DNA of 64,000 bases from Leptolyngbya sp. PCC 6406 (lineage in GTDB: Bacteria > Cyanobacteriota > Cyanobacteriia > Phormidesmidales > Phormidesmidaceae): NCBI RefSeq assembly GCF_000332095.2, contig NZ_KI913949.1:4798769-4862768 (forward strand), read 5' to 3'. The notes beneath the pieces are model-generated. The model saw nothing but the letters and a program-made list of their open reading frames with translations, searched no databases and was not told the origin of the DNA. Of the stretch, positions 45,618 through 54,834 are shown in pieces (position 1 is the stretch's first letter; each line of letters opens with the position of its first letter). Made by a program: the position numbers and the translations under genes.

Positions 45618-46091
45618 TCACATGCTCCGGCGGGCTAAATGGACCGTCTCCGGAAACACCCCCACCAGTTGGGCAAAAGCTTCGTCGGGTACCCGCGCCA
45701 CAATCTCTTGGTCAAAATACATTTTGAACTGCTCCAGAATCATCTGCGCCCGCTCAATAGGCACCGGACGATCAGTGAAATTCTGGGTGAGCCGCACCCA
45801 CTGGAGCCGAATGCGAATCGCTTTTTGCTGATCTTCATGGGAAGCTGGGGTCAGCAAAGACAGCTTACCCAGGGGAATCACCTGGCTACAGTGCTGATCA
45901 AACAGCCCCCCCACTGCGGCCCCTGGCCCCGCAAATACGGCATAAAACTTGCGATAGATCACAATGCCATTACGGCGGCGAGGGTTAACGATCCAAAGCT
46001 TGCCGCTGGTAATGCGCTCTAGGATCTCATCTGCTCCCGCATCTTGCTTCACAGGGGAATAGGCTACAGAGTCTTGATGGGTCGGAAGCAT
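45618..46091 (-). CDS. Conserved cyanobacterial protein, function unknown
   Basis: 157 residues. The central part (ILERITSGKLWIVNPRRRNG, then VIYRKFYAVFAGPGAAVGGL) is the most structured-looking, followed by charged helices (QKAIRIRLQWVRLTQ). No signal peptide, membrane helix or known domain is evident. It is convergent with the FKBP gene, which ends about 120 nt away, so the FKBP terminator may serve both. Upstream is a long non-coding stretch. Confidence 0.72.
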   Translation of the reverse strand: MLPTHQDSVAYSPVKQDAGADEILERITSGKLWIVNPRRRNGIVIYRKFYAVFAGPGAAVGGLFDQHCSQVIPLGKLSLLTPASHEDQQKAIRIRLQWVRLTQNFTDRPVPIERAQMILEQFKMYFDQEIVARVPDEAFAQLVGVFPETVHLARRSM

Positions 46092-46752
46092 AGTAACAGA
46101 TTGTCGTCAGCACACATTCAGCGATAGTCCCTAATCAGGGTCAGAGCGCTCTAGCCCGACAATTCACAGCACACCTGACCATCACCTAATACACCCAGAA
46201 TGCTGCTGTCCAGGATTGCTTGGCTCGGAGCAGAACGCTAGGGGCTGTCATCAATTCATGTCAGAACCTTTGTTGTACAACGGCTACAGCCCCTAGCCAT
46301 ATCACAGGACCGGGCGCGGCAATGCTTACCCGGCAAGGCTTTCACCCGTAATTGATGACGCGCCCTAACCGAAGGGAAAACGTCAGGAATACCTGACAAA
46401 AATCCGAAACCTTATTCAGGGACTAAGCGTCTGGTAACCAGGCATATCAGGAATGGAATCATAGAGATATATCAGGAGAGACAATCTGGCTCCCGACAAA
46501 TCTAGGACACTATTACCACATGCCTGAGGGGTAAAACGGGTGACGAATCCCCTGCACACCATCAATTTTAAGAGAATCAACGGATATCCCATAGCGTCTA
46601 CTACGGCAAAGCATGAAGCTCCTATGAAGATGTGGGATATCCCTGTAATCTTTCTGTAAAAGGACTAGGGGGCAATCCCCCTAGAGGGTTTCAGCTAAAC
46701 CCCTATTCTGAATCTGGGTAGAGGCCAGAGTATAGATTAGCCAGAGTATAGA
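46092..46752. other. Long intergenic region with MITE and hairpins
   Basis: 661 bp without a supported gene. It holds a 130-bp MITE-like element (46238-46367) and a GTCAGG-aata-CCTGAC hairpin (about 46382-46397). A GGATATCCCA/TGGGATATCC inverted pair lies at 46582-46642. A compact stem CTAGGGGG-caat-CCCCCTAG follows at 46665-46684. Confidence 0.6.
46238..46367. mobile_element. 130-bp MITE-like element, copy C (diverged)
   Basis: Ends CTAGGGGCTGTCATCAATTC and AATTGATGACGCGCCCTA. The interior (CAAGGCTTTCACCCG) is the reverse complement of the left-arm region of copies A and B, with several differences. Confidence 0.7.
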
Positions 46753-47403
46753 TCAGCCAGAGTCACACCCATTGTCCAACCCAGGGGATGATTTCTCAGA
46801 TGCAAGACTTTTACGCAGCAATAGCCGTCGAGGGCGGGCTCCTAGCAGGGACAGCAGCGTTGTTTCCGCATATTGGATCTGATATCCCGCCTGACGGTAT
46901 AGCCGTCGAGCCGAGACATTGTCCTCCATGACGTGGAGATAAAGTTCTCGAAACCCCCAGGTATGGGCAGTTTCCTCACAAGCCGCCAGCAGGTGACGAG
47001 CTACTCCCTGACGCCGCGCATTTTCTCTCACCGCCAGATTCGAGAGATACAGTTGGCGGGGCTGGCGGTTCACCCAGAGGGGATAGCGCCGAGGAGCCAC
47101 CTCCACGGTCCCCACCAGCCACTCTGAAGTTGTAGTGGGGCCAATTATCACCGCCGCCAAGCAGGCATGGTGGGCTGTCGCCGCATTTAGACGCTGCTTT
47201 AGATCTTCGTAAATGCTGAATCGCAGGAAGGGAAAGGCCCACTGCCGCCAACTGGTAGGGGGGTAAAAGCTACGGGTCAGGATGTCCGCAAGCTGGTGGA
47301 GATCCTGGGCAGCGGCAACCCGGACCTTATAGGGGCTCTGACTCAGGGAAGGAAATGACAACACCAGAACACCACGATGGCCAGAGCCATGATGAAATCC
47401 CAC
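46753..47403 (-). CDS. GNAT family N-acetyltransferase
   Basis: 216 residues with the GNAT acetyl-CoA site in the segment LYLSNLAVRENARRQGVARHLL (the RRQGVA loop), then ELYLHVMEDNVSARRLYRQAGY. The first 25 residues look dispensable, so an internal start is possible. A member of this kind can acetylate a protein N-terminus or a small molecule; the substrate is unknown. The gene is divergent from cyaC, 183 bp away. Confidence 0.85.
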   Translation of the reverse strand: MGFHHGSGHRGVLVLSFPSLSQSPYKVRVAAAQDLHQLADILTRSFYPPTSWRQWAFPFLRFSIYEDLKQRLNAATAHHACLAAVIIGPTTTSEWLVGTVEVAPRRYPLWVNRQPRQLYLSNLAVRENARRQGVARHLLAACEETAHTWGFRELYLHVMEDNVSARRLYRQAGYQIQYAETTLLSLLGARPRRLLLRKSLASEKSSPGLDNGCDSG

Positions 47404-47586
47404 AGGGTCTGGGCACCCTGGGATTAGGTAAACTCAGGACGCTTGCCCCTCAGCAAGCAGTGTACCCTTCTCTTCCCCTAGCGCACAGCCCAGGGAACTC
47501 CCCGGATTGAATTCTGCCCTTGGCGTAAGGGTAGAAAGTACGGATTTCCTTTAGACCGTTTTTGGCCTGTTAGGCTGATCGAGTGC

Positions 47587-50500
47587 ATGCAGTTGTCTAC
47601 CCCCTATTCTGATGCCACCCTCGGGAAGCCCAAGCTGTTGGTCGTGGACGATGAGCCAGACAACTTGGACTTGCTCTATCGCACCTTCTACCGACAGTTC
47701 AAGGTGCTCCGGGCCGACAATGGCTACGATGCCTTAGCACTGCTAGAGGCCCAGCCCGATGTCGCGGTAATTATTTCCGACCAGCGGATGCCGGGAATGA
47801 GCGGTACTGAGTTTCTGAGTCAAACCGCCGCCACCTATCCCAACATCATCCGGATTATTCTGACCGGATACACGGATGTAGAGGATTTGGTCGATGCCAT
47901 TAATGAGGGCCGCGTCTTCAAATACGTCACCAAGCCCTGGGAAGATGAACATCTGCGGGCAGTGGTGAAACAGGCCCTTGAAACCCATCAGGTGTTGAAG
48001 GCTAGGACGGAGGATCTACAACGGGTCTTGCGCCAGGAAAGCCTACTCAATGCCATTACCAATACCATTCGCAATGCTGCTGGGTCTCGCCCCATGATGC
48101 AGACCATTGTGGAGACGGTGGGGGCACTGATAGAGGCCACAATCTGTGTTCTACGCCCTGTTTCTGGGGCCGGGTTAGGCAGTCAGACGTTTATCTACAC
48201 AGCAACAACCGGTGTTGATGGGGGCAGGGCGACGGCGCTGGTGGATCAGTTAGCGTGGGAAGTGGAAGAGGTCCAGATTATTGGCGGAGAAGGTCGGATT
48301 TTACCCCCCACTACCACTGAGGCCGTCTACCAAGATCTGGATATCCGCTCTAGCATCCTCATTCCCCTGAGTAGCCAGCACACTGTCATGGCGGTGCTGG
48401 CCCTGCATCATTGTGGCCAATCTCGGCACTGGGAAAACCACGAAACTCAGTTGTTGGTGACGGTGGCGGATCAGGCAGCTCTGGCTCTGGCTCAGGCCAG
48501 CACCTATGAGCAGATGCAGGCCCTCGCTCGTCAGGAGCAGTTGATCAACACGGTGACTCAGGCAATCCGCTCTAGTTTGGAGCCGGAGGCTATTTTTGCC
48601 GCTATTACTCAGGAACTTGGGCAGGCGCTCCAGGTGGATGGCTGTGTGCTCTCCCTCTGGACAGCAACGGATGAGTATGTGGAATGCGTGGGGCTGTACG
48701 ATCGCACTGTCGATGACAATATTCCCCCTACGGACTTGCCTCGGTCCCAGGTGCCGATCCATGCCAACCCGGTGTTGCAAGAAATTTTGGCCACCCATCA
48801 ACCGGTGGTGGTGGATGATCTAGCCCAGCGCCCTGAAATGGACATGGCCCAAGCCCTACGGTCCTCCGCCCGTTCGCTGTTGGTGGTGCCCTTGGTGACG
48901 GAGGGGAATGTCATTGGTAGTATTTCGCTGCGCCAAACCGGGCAGCCCCGTCCTTGGCACCCTAATGACATTAATCTGGTCCAAGTGGTGGCGGCCCAGG
49001 CTGCGATCGCAGTTCAACAGTCCCGACTCTACCAGACCACCCGTGACCAAGCGGCACAGCTCTTGGCGCTGGATCGCCAGAAGACCGAGTTTTTCCAGAA
49101 TATTTCCCACGAATTTCGTACCCCCCTCACCCTCACCCTCGGGCCGCTGGAGTCGGCGGTAAACCGAGGGGAAGGGCTAGACCATGACCAATCCCAAGTC
49201 GCCCTCCGCAATGCCCGTCGCCTGCTGCGGCTAGTCAACCAGCTCCTAGACCTGCAACGGTTGGATGCAGGCCGAATGCAGCCCACCTTCCGGCCCTGTG
49301 GCCTGGATCGCTTTGTGGATGAAATTGTCACCGCCTTTCGCCCTTATTGCGATCGCAGACAGATTCACCTAGTCACCCAGCTTCAACCCTGCCCTCCGGT
49401 GTACCTAGACCTAGAGAAGTTCGACAAGGTGCTCTACAACCTGCTGTCGAACGCGGTTAAATTCACCCCAGCAGAGGGCACAATCACGGTGACGCTGCAC
49501 CCAGAGGGTGACCATGCCATCCTGACGGTCAAGGATACAGGCATTGGCATTCGAGCCGACCAGTTACCTCATCTGTTTGAGCGGTTTCAGCAGGCAGATG
49601 GGTCTACCAACCGCAGCTATGAGGGCAGCGGTCTCGGCCTTGCCCTCGTCCAAGAACTGATCAATCTCCATAAGGGAGAGGTAGAAGTCCAGTCCACCTA
49701 CGGAGAAGGCACCACCTTCCGCGTACAGTTACCCCTAGGTTCCCGGCATTTGCCCCCCGATCAAGTGCTGGAAGCCCCGGTAGACCTAGAGATGGGGCGA
49801 GCGGCAGTAGAACTAGCAGACGTGGCCCTAGAAGGGCCAGAAGCCTCTGAAGCGGCTCCCCCTGCTAGGGCCGAATCCTCCCCTGGCCCCGACAGTCCCC
49901 ATATTCTGGTCGTAGACGATAATGCAGACCTGCGAGCCTACGTATCCCACGTCTTGCAACGCCAGGGCTACCAAGTCCGTACCGCCCACAGTGGCACAAT
50001 GGCCCTAGAGATGGCCCACAGCCAGCCCCCCAATCTGATTCTGACGGACCTAATGATGCCGGGGATGTCTGGGTTAGAACTGATTCAGCAGGTGCGACAA
50101 GATGAGCGCCTGCGGACAGTTCCCGTCGTGTTGCTCACCGCCAAGGTGGATGACGAAACCCGTATTGAAGGCATGGAGCAGGGGGCAGACGCCTACCTAA
50201 GTAAGCCCTTCAACGATCGTGAACTGCTGGCGGAGGTGCGCAACCTGCTGGCACTAAAGGCCAATGAACAGCGGGTGGCGGAACTCAACCAGTATCTGAC
50301 GGAATCGGTGCTGCGGCGATTCTTGCCCAAATCTCTGGTGCAGAAAGCTGCCTGTGGGGAGCTACAGCTTGACCTCAAACCCGAACCCCGCCTTGTCACT
50401 ATCCTCTTCAGCGACATTGTGGGTTTTACCCCCCTGTCTAACTTATTAGGCTCCCGGCGGGTAGCCCAGTTGCTGAATGAATACCTGGAGGTCATGACTG

Positions 50501-50958
50501 ATGCCATTTTTGCCTGCAACGGCACTGTGGATAAGTTTATGGGTGATGGCGTGCTAGCCCTGTTTGGGGCACCGGAGGAATGGTCCCCGGCGGATCAAGC
50601 TCGCCACGCGATCGCGGCAGTCCATCGAATGCACCAGGTACTCCAGCGCCTCAACCAACATTGGCAAACCCAGGGGATTCAGACCGTTCAATTTCGCTGC
50701 GGCATCCACCAGGGGGATGCGGTGGTGGGCATGTTCGGCAGTTCTGTGCGGGCGGACTATACGGCCATCGGTCCCTGTGTCAACATTGCCTCTCGGCTCC
50801 AAGAGGCAGCGGACCCCAATGGGGTGCTGGTTTCGGCAGAGGTAGCCCAACACCTTGACCCCAGTGAACTAGGGACGCCCCGACCTGTGGCGTTACGGGG
50901 GGTGCCAACTCCCATTCTAGCCTCGACCCTATGCCTAGAGGTGCCCGCCCTGCCCTAG
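47587..50958 (+). CDS. cyaC: CyaC-type hybrid histidine kinase / adenylate cyclase
   Basis: 1123 residues with domains in order REC1, GAF, GAF, histidine kinase, REC2, class III cyclase. REC1 has the acidic DDE at 21-23 and phospho-acceptor Asp65. GAF domains span roughly 165-305 and 325-480. The HisKA His508 lies in NISHEFRTP, followed by an HATPase with an SNAVKF N-box and a GIGI loop. REC2 Asp821 lies in LTDLMMPGMSG. The cyclase has metal-binding Asp943 and Asp987, Lys983 and Thr1059 at the purine-specifying sites, and Asn1066 and Arg1070 for transition-state binding. Lys plus Thr is the pair in Spirulina CyaC, so cAMP is the predicted product. The order matches CyaC of Anabaena and Spirulina apart from the number of GAF domains. 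Confidence 0.93.
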   Translation: MQLSTPYSDATLGKPKLLVVDDEPDNLDLLYRTFYRQFKVLRADNGYDALALLEAQPDVAVIISDQRMPGMSGTEFLSQTAATYPNIIRIILTGYTDVEDLVDAINEGRVFKYVTKPWEDEHLRAVVKQALETHQVLKARTEDLQRVLRQESLLNAITNTIRNAAGSRPMMQTIVETVGALIEATICVLRPVSGAGLGSQTFIYTATTGVDGGRATALVDQLAWEVEEVQIIGGEGRILPPTTTEAVYQDLDIRSSILIPLSSQHTVMAVLALHHCGQSRHWENHETQLLVTVADQAALALAQASTYEQMQALARQEQLINTVTQAIRSSLEPEAIFAAITQELGQALQVDGCVLSLWTATDEYVECVGLYDRTVDDNIPPTDLPRSQVPIHANPVLQEILATHQPVVVDDLAQRPEMDMAQALRSSARSLLVVPLVTEGNVIGSISLRQTGQPRPWHPNDINLVQVVAAQAAIAVQQSRLYQTTRDQAAQLLALDRQKTEFFQNISHEFRTPLTLTLGPLESAVNRGEGLDHDQSQVALRNARRLLRLVNQLLDLQRLDAGRMQPTFRPCGLDRFVDEIVTAFRPYCDRRQIHLVTQLQPCPPVYLDLEKFDKVLYNLLSNAVKFTPAEGTITVTLHPEGDHAILTVKDTGIGIRADQLPHLFERFQQADGSTNRSYEGSGLGLALVQELINLHKGEVEVQSTYGEGTTFRVQLPLGSRHLPPDQVLEAPVDLEMGRAAVELADVALEGPEASEAAPPARAESSPGPDSPHILVVDDNADLRAYVSHVLQRQGYQVRTAHSGTMALEMAHSQPPNLILTDLMMPGMSGLELIQQVRQDERLRTVPVVLLTAKVDDETRIEGMEQGADAYLSKPFNDRELLAEVRNLLALKANEQRVAELNQYLTESVLRRFLPKSLVQKAACGELQLDLKPEPRLVTILFSDIVGFTPLSNLLGSRRVAQLLNEYLEVMTDAIFACNGTVDKFMGDGVLALFGAPEEWSPADQARHAIAAVHRMHQVLQRLNQHWQTQGIQTVQFRCGIHQGDAVVGMFGSSVRADYTAIGPCVNIASRLQEAADPNGVLVSAEVAQHLDPSELGTPRPVALRGVPTPILASTLCLEVPALP

Positions 50959-51017
50959 GGATTCTTTATACGCTGGCATAGGCATTAAGCTGAGGGCAAT
51001 GCCCTTGGGTGCTGCTA

Positions 51018-51893
51018 ATGGGATCTCCTCTCTGGCCCGACCACCACCAAGATCCGGTTTATCTCTGGCCCGCCAGCGCGATCGCGGCCCTCGCCATCCA
51101 TGGGGCTGGCCTCTGGGGCTGGGTTGTACAAGCCCGTAGTGCTGCCTCGGTTCCGCCCGCTGCGATTGAACTGGTCACGCTAACGGAGATCTCTGGAACC
51201 TCGGCCCCAACGGTAGCCTCTAGAAATATGCAGACCGGGACTGAACAAACCGGGACTGAAGCACTCCCCGAAGTATCCCTGCCTACAGCGATGGCTCCCA
51301 ATACGGCCTCCTCGGAAACGTCGGATTTACCGACCCTTCCTCCAGTGCAACCGGAGAGCCCCCCCAGTAGCACCTCATCCCCCGCCCCCAGAGCTAGCCC
51401 ACCCACGACTCCTGGCTCCTCGCCCACTCCTGTTCCCCCTACAAATGGCAGTGGTAGTGCCAATGGTAGTGGCAATGGCAATGGCAGCAGGAATAGCAAT
51501 GGCAATGAAACAGCCCCAGCGGGAGACGGTGTGCAAACCCGCTGGGCCATAGACTGGGTTCCCGAAGCCCGCGATCGCCCCGATACCCTGCCCCAATTGC
51601 CACCGGGTTGGCAGACCCGCTACCTACGGGTCACCGACTATCCCCAATGCCTGTCCCAGGAACTGGTCAGTCGTTCCGCCAGCGTGACCGTCAGACTCCA
51701 AATCCTGGTGGATGAAAGTGGTCAAATCCTAGGATCATGGGTGCTGCAATCCAGCGGCAACACGGTCTACGATCGCGCCATGCAATGTATTGTTCAAAAT
51801 CAAACCCAGCCCCTGATTCCCGCCACGATCGCCGGAACCCCCATTCTCTCTGACGCCGCCCTGCTAGAAATTGCCGGGGTGATTACACCCTAG
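51018..51893 (+). CDS. TonB-like protein with Pro/Ser/Asn-rich linker
   Basis: About 291 residues from the ATG at 51018; a GTG at 51009 is also possible. One hydrophobic segment (LWPASAIAALAIHGAGLWGWVV) near the N-terminus anchors it in the membrane. A long linker rich in Pro/Thr/Ser becomes an Asn-Gly-Ser run near residues 143-162. A TonB-C-like domain follows from about residue 195 (SVTVRLQILVDESGQILGSW, then NTVYDRAMQCIV). It probably spans the periplasm. No ExbB/ExbD or receptor genes are close. The stop codon touches a repeat X-like sequence. Confidence 0.78.
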   Translation: MGSPLWPDHHQDPVYLWPASAIAALAIHGAGLWGWVVQARSAASVPPAAIELVTLTEISGTSAPTVASRNMQTGTEQTGTEALPEVSLPTAMAPNTASSETSDLPTLPPVQPESPPSSTSSPAPRASPPTTPGSSPTPVPPTNGSGSANGSGNGNGSRNSNGNETAPAGDGVQTRWAIDWVPEARDRPDTLPQLPPGWQTRYLRVTDYPQCLSQELVSRSASVTVRLQILVDESGQILGSWVLQSSGNTVYDRAMQCIVQNQTQPLIPATIAGTPILSDAALLEIAGVITP

Positions 51894-52235
51894 TACCGCA
51901 AGGCAGAAGGAGGAAAGGGGATTTCAGGACACACATAGGTGGGTGGGGGAGTTTTGAATTTTGAATGGAATGTCTCGTAGGGGCGGGTTTAGCCGGGATT
52001 GGGTAGGTGATTTAGGAATGGGCTGGCAAAACCCGCCCTGCCTGTCCGTGTAGCCCCCTACAGAACTTTCAAACATTCCCTGCGAAGTCTTTACCAAACG
52101 AGTTCATGGGGAGCTTCGGGGTTTGTTACGCTGATGGGAACACTTAGGTTGCCTCCGACACATAGCGGCCCATTGCCCCCATGTTGGCTGATATGTAAAT
52201 TCTAAATTCTTGCCTCGTTATCGTTATCCCCTGCC
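51894..52235. other. Intergenic region with repeats
   Basis: Begins with a repeat X-like GGCAGAAGG stretch (51890-51915) and contains a REP-like palindrome (51977-52048). The phosphatase promoter should lie near 52080-52230. Confidence 0.6.
51977..52048. repeat. REP-like palindrome, copy E
   Basis: GTAGGGGCGGGTTTAGCC on the left and CAAAACCCGCCCTGCC on the right, with the same GGAATGGGCTGG interior as copy A. Confidence 0.8.
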
Positions 52236-52982
52236 ATGTCTCGCCGCCTATTTATTGGAGATGTTCACGGTCACTACGATGGACTCATGGGGCTCCTTGA
52301 GGCCATGGATCCCAGAGAAGATGACCGTATGTACTTTGTCGGTGATTTGATCGATCGCGGTAACCAAAGCGCCCTAGTGATTGAGTATGTGCGTAAATAC
52401 GCCACTGGCTGCGTCTTGGGCAATCATGAACAACTATTACTAGAAGCCTTTGCCGATGGTCATGCCAACGCCAGCGCCCTCCAAGCCTGGTTATACAGCG
52501 GCGGGCAGGCCACCCTCTCCAGCTATGACCAGATGGATCTGCTAAACGATCATCTGCAATAGCTACGCAGCTTGCCCCTCTACATTGACCTAGACGATGT
52601 TTGGCTGGTTCACGCTGGCATCCATCCCGAATTGCCCATCGGTGAGCAGACTGCGGAGGAATTGTGTTGGATTCGAGATCGGTTTCACAATAATCCGATG
52701 CCTTACTTTCCCAATAAGCTCATCATCACTGGGCATACCATCACCTTCACCTTCCCAGATACGACCGTAGGTCAACTGGTGGAGGGACCGGGCTGGCTCA
52801 ATATTGACACCGGGGCCTATCATCCCCGCAGTGGTTGGCTGACGGGTCTGGATCTAGATAATGAATTGGTCTATCAGTTCAACGTCTATGACCAGACCCA
52901 ACGCCTGCGATCGCTAGAGGAATCCATCAGTCCCTTTGTGGGGCAGCGCCAGCGCTCTCCCCTCGGTGCCGTTGTGTTCTGA
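52236..52982 (+). pseudogene. Serine/threonine-type metallophosphatase interrupted by an in-frame amber codon
   Basis: A 248-codon PPP-like phosphatase frame broken by TAG at 52560-52562, codon 109. The front part carries GDVHG, GDLIDRG and GNHE. The rear part carries the metal ligands in VHAGIHPEL and TGHT. After the stop the same frame continues L-R-S-L-P-L-Y-I-D-L, where relatives usually read HLEWLRSLP, so a single TGG-to-TAG change explains the lesion. Both halves are otherwise well conserved. Each half alone lacks part of the metal site, so the gene is inactive unless the stop is read through. A sequencing error is possible. Confidence 0.85.
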
Positions 52983-53016
52983 TGGAATGCTGGGACTTTA
53001 TTCCTGTGCAAATTCC

Positions 53017-53835
53017 TTAGGGATCAAGCGCGATCGCAAATTGCTGGATCAAATCCGCAAGTTCCCTCGGTTCATCCCACAGTACAGAACTCGGAGTATC
53101 CATCGGCTTCAGCTTACCCCGTCCCACCCGGCTGGCATAGGTTTGCCCTAAAGCCTGTTTCACCATCGCCGTGCCCTCCGGCTGCAAGACCCACATTGGG
53201 GGCAGCAGCCCCGGCAACGCCTCATCCAGCAATTCTGCGCGGCGCTCCCCTCGCCGCCCCTGAAACAGGATTCGACAGGCAGCAGGGTAGCGTCGCAACT
53301 CCCGCCGCCGTAACTCCACTTGTCGCAGCCAGCGTCTACCTCCCAACAGAGACACCAGAGGACGAATCAGCCATAAAGCCAAAAGGAGAGGAGACCAACG
53401 CCGAGCCAGCCATGCCTCCCTGCGCCAGCGATTCCCTAACCCCGGTGGCATCACCCCCTCCGGTGCCATCACCACCAGTCCCCGCACTTGGTCGGGATAG
53501 CGTAGGGCATAACGGGTCGCAACCCAAGCTCCTAAAGAATCGGCAACAAAGATTACAGCAGGAGATCGCACCCCAGCCAAAAACTCCGCCAAGCCATTCA
53601 CCTGAAGCGCTACGGAATAGGCCGTCCGAGGAAGCACCGTAGACTCTCCAAAGCCCAGTAGATCCGGCGCAAGGCAGTGAAACCGGGGTAACAACACCTC
53701 CATCAACGGCACCCACTGGCTGCTCTCCGCCCAACTCCCATGGAGAAACACTAAGGTTGCCCCCTGGCCCCCCTCTCGCCAAAATAGCGTGCCCTTCGAG
53801 AGGCGCATCCGCCCATTGCGCAATAGTCCTGTCAT
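53017..53835 (-). CDS. Alpha/beta hydrolase fold protein
   Basis: 272 residues with the oxyanion segment LVFLHGSW (His32-Gly33), DLLGFGES, and the nucleophile Ser100 in VADSLGAW. The elbow is thus Ala-x-Ser-x-Gly rather than Gly-x-Ser-x-Gly. The C-terminal segment where the catalytic His usually sits reads MDTPSSVLWDEPRELADLI and lacks a His. It may be catalytically dead or use another residue. The cap region is very Arg-rich. It follows the nudix gene by 54 nt on the same strand. Confidence 0.82.
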   Translation of the reverse strand: MTGLLRNGRMRLSKGTLFWREGGQGATLVFLHGSWAESSQWVPLMEVLLPRFHCLAPDLLGFGESTVLPRTAYSVALQVNGLAEFLAGVRSPAVIFVADSLGAWVATRYALRYPDQVRGLVVMAPEGVMPPGLGNRWRREAWLARRWSPLLLALWLIRPLVSLLGGRRWLRQVELRRRELRRYPAACRILFQGRRGERRAELLDEALPGLLPPMWVLQPEGTAMVKQALGQTYASRVGRGKLKPMDTPSSVLWDEPRELADLIQQFAIALDP

Positions 53836-53889
53836 CGTGACCTATGACCTGTCATGCTGATTGTCGCTGGCTTAGCGGATAGCAGAGAG

Positions 53890-54351
53890 TCATGCCAACA
53901 CCGTATTCCCCGCCAGATAATCCCGAAGCTGCTGGGTGTGGTCATGGGACAAGGTTAGATGGAGCAATTCATCCCTCGAAAAACCCATCACCTCAAGAAT
54001 CTCCGCCGGATCCCCAATACGGGGTGTCCCCTCTACTTGAGCCTCCAGGGCTACGCAGACCGAATGGAAGCGGGGATCACGCTCGGGCGCGGAATATATT
54101 CCCACTAGACGCCCCATCTGGATCACTGTCAAGCCCGTTTCCTCCGCCAGTTCCCGGCGAGCAGCGGTGGTAATGTCCTCACCCCAATCCACAATGCCCC
54201 CCGGCAGGCTCCAGAGGCCATTATCTCGCCGCCGCACCAACAGAATTTCCCCATTAGGCAACCGGGGAATGATGCTGGTACCCAGAATGGGACGACGGAG
54301 CAATAACCCCAGCAACACCCGCATTGGACGCCAGAGCCCCATCATACCCAT
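53890..54351 (-). CDS. NUDIX hydrolase
   Basis: A 153-residue nudix protein with a canonical box at 51-73 (GGIVDWGEDITTAARRELAE then ETG). An N-terminal hydrophobic/basic stretch (MRVLLGLLLRRPILG) may touch the membrane. It hydrolyses a nucleoside diphosphate linked to an unknown group. The start codon lies three bases after the stop of the peroxiredoxin gene, so the two are translated from one message. Confidence 0.9.
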   Translation of the reverse strand: MGMMGLWRPMRVLLGLLLRRPILGTSIIPRLPNGEILLVRRRDNGLWSLPGGIVDWGEDITTAARRELAEETGLTVIQMGRLVGIYSAPERDPRFHSVCVALEAQVEGTPRIGDPAEILEVMGFSRDELLHLTLSHDHTQQLRDYLAGNTVLA

Positions 54352-54354
54352 AGC

Positions 54355-54834
54355 CTAGGATTCGCCATGGGCGAGGGATAGCAGGTCTTGCAGCACCTCC
54401 GCCGCATGCAGTTCTGGCTTGACCTTGCGATAAATTTTCTCCACCTTGCCATCGGGGCCAATGATAAAGCTGTGGCGAAAGACCCCCATAAATTCCTTGC
54501 CCATGAATTTTTTGAGGCCATAGCTGCCGTAGACAGCAGCGACTTCCCCTCCTGTATCGATCAGCAGTGGGAAGGGCAAACTATATTTAGCGATGAATTT
54601 GCTGTGGGCCTTCGCAGCATCAGCATTTATCCCCAAAACCACCGCATCCTGATCCTGATATTGGTCATAGGCATCTCGAAAGCCACAGGCTTCCTTCGTA
54701 CAACCCGGTGTATTGTCTCGGGGGTAAAAGTACAGCACCACCCGCCGCCCCTGGAAATCACTGAGCTTGACTTGATTGCCCTCAGCATCAGGCAAATCAA
54801 AGTCGGGGGCGGGGTCACCAACGGCAAGCGTCAT
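54355..54834 (-). CDS. bcp: Peroxiredoxin, BCP/PrxQ type
   Basis: A thiol peroxidase of 159 residues from the ATG at 54834. That start gives MTLAVGDPAPDFDLPDAEGN; a frame 38 codons longer translates repeat DNA. The peroxidatic Cys45 and resolving Cys50 lie in NTPGCTKEAC, as in atypical 2-Cys BCP. It reduces H2O2 and organic peroxides with thioredoxin. It heads a minus-strand operon bcp, nudix, alpha/beta hydrolase. Confidence 0.93.
   Translation of the reverse strand: MTLAVGDPAPDFDLPDAEGNQVKLSDFQGRRVVLYFYPRDNTPGCTKEACGFRDAYDQYQDQDAVVLGINADAAKAHSKFIAKYSLPFPLLIDTGGEVAAVYGSYGLKKFMGKEFMGVFRHSFIIGPDGKVEKIYRKVKPELHAAEVLQDLLSLAHGES

Noticed and set aside
52560-52562. TAG as a pyrrolysine codon in the phosphatase
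   Set aside because: Cyanobacteria lack the pyrrolysine system as far as known, and relatives have Trp at this place, so a nonsense change is simpler.
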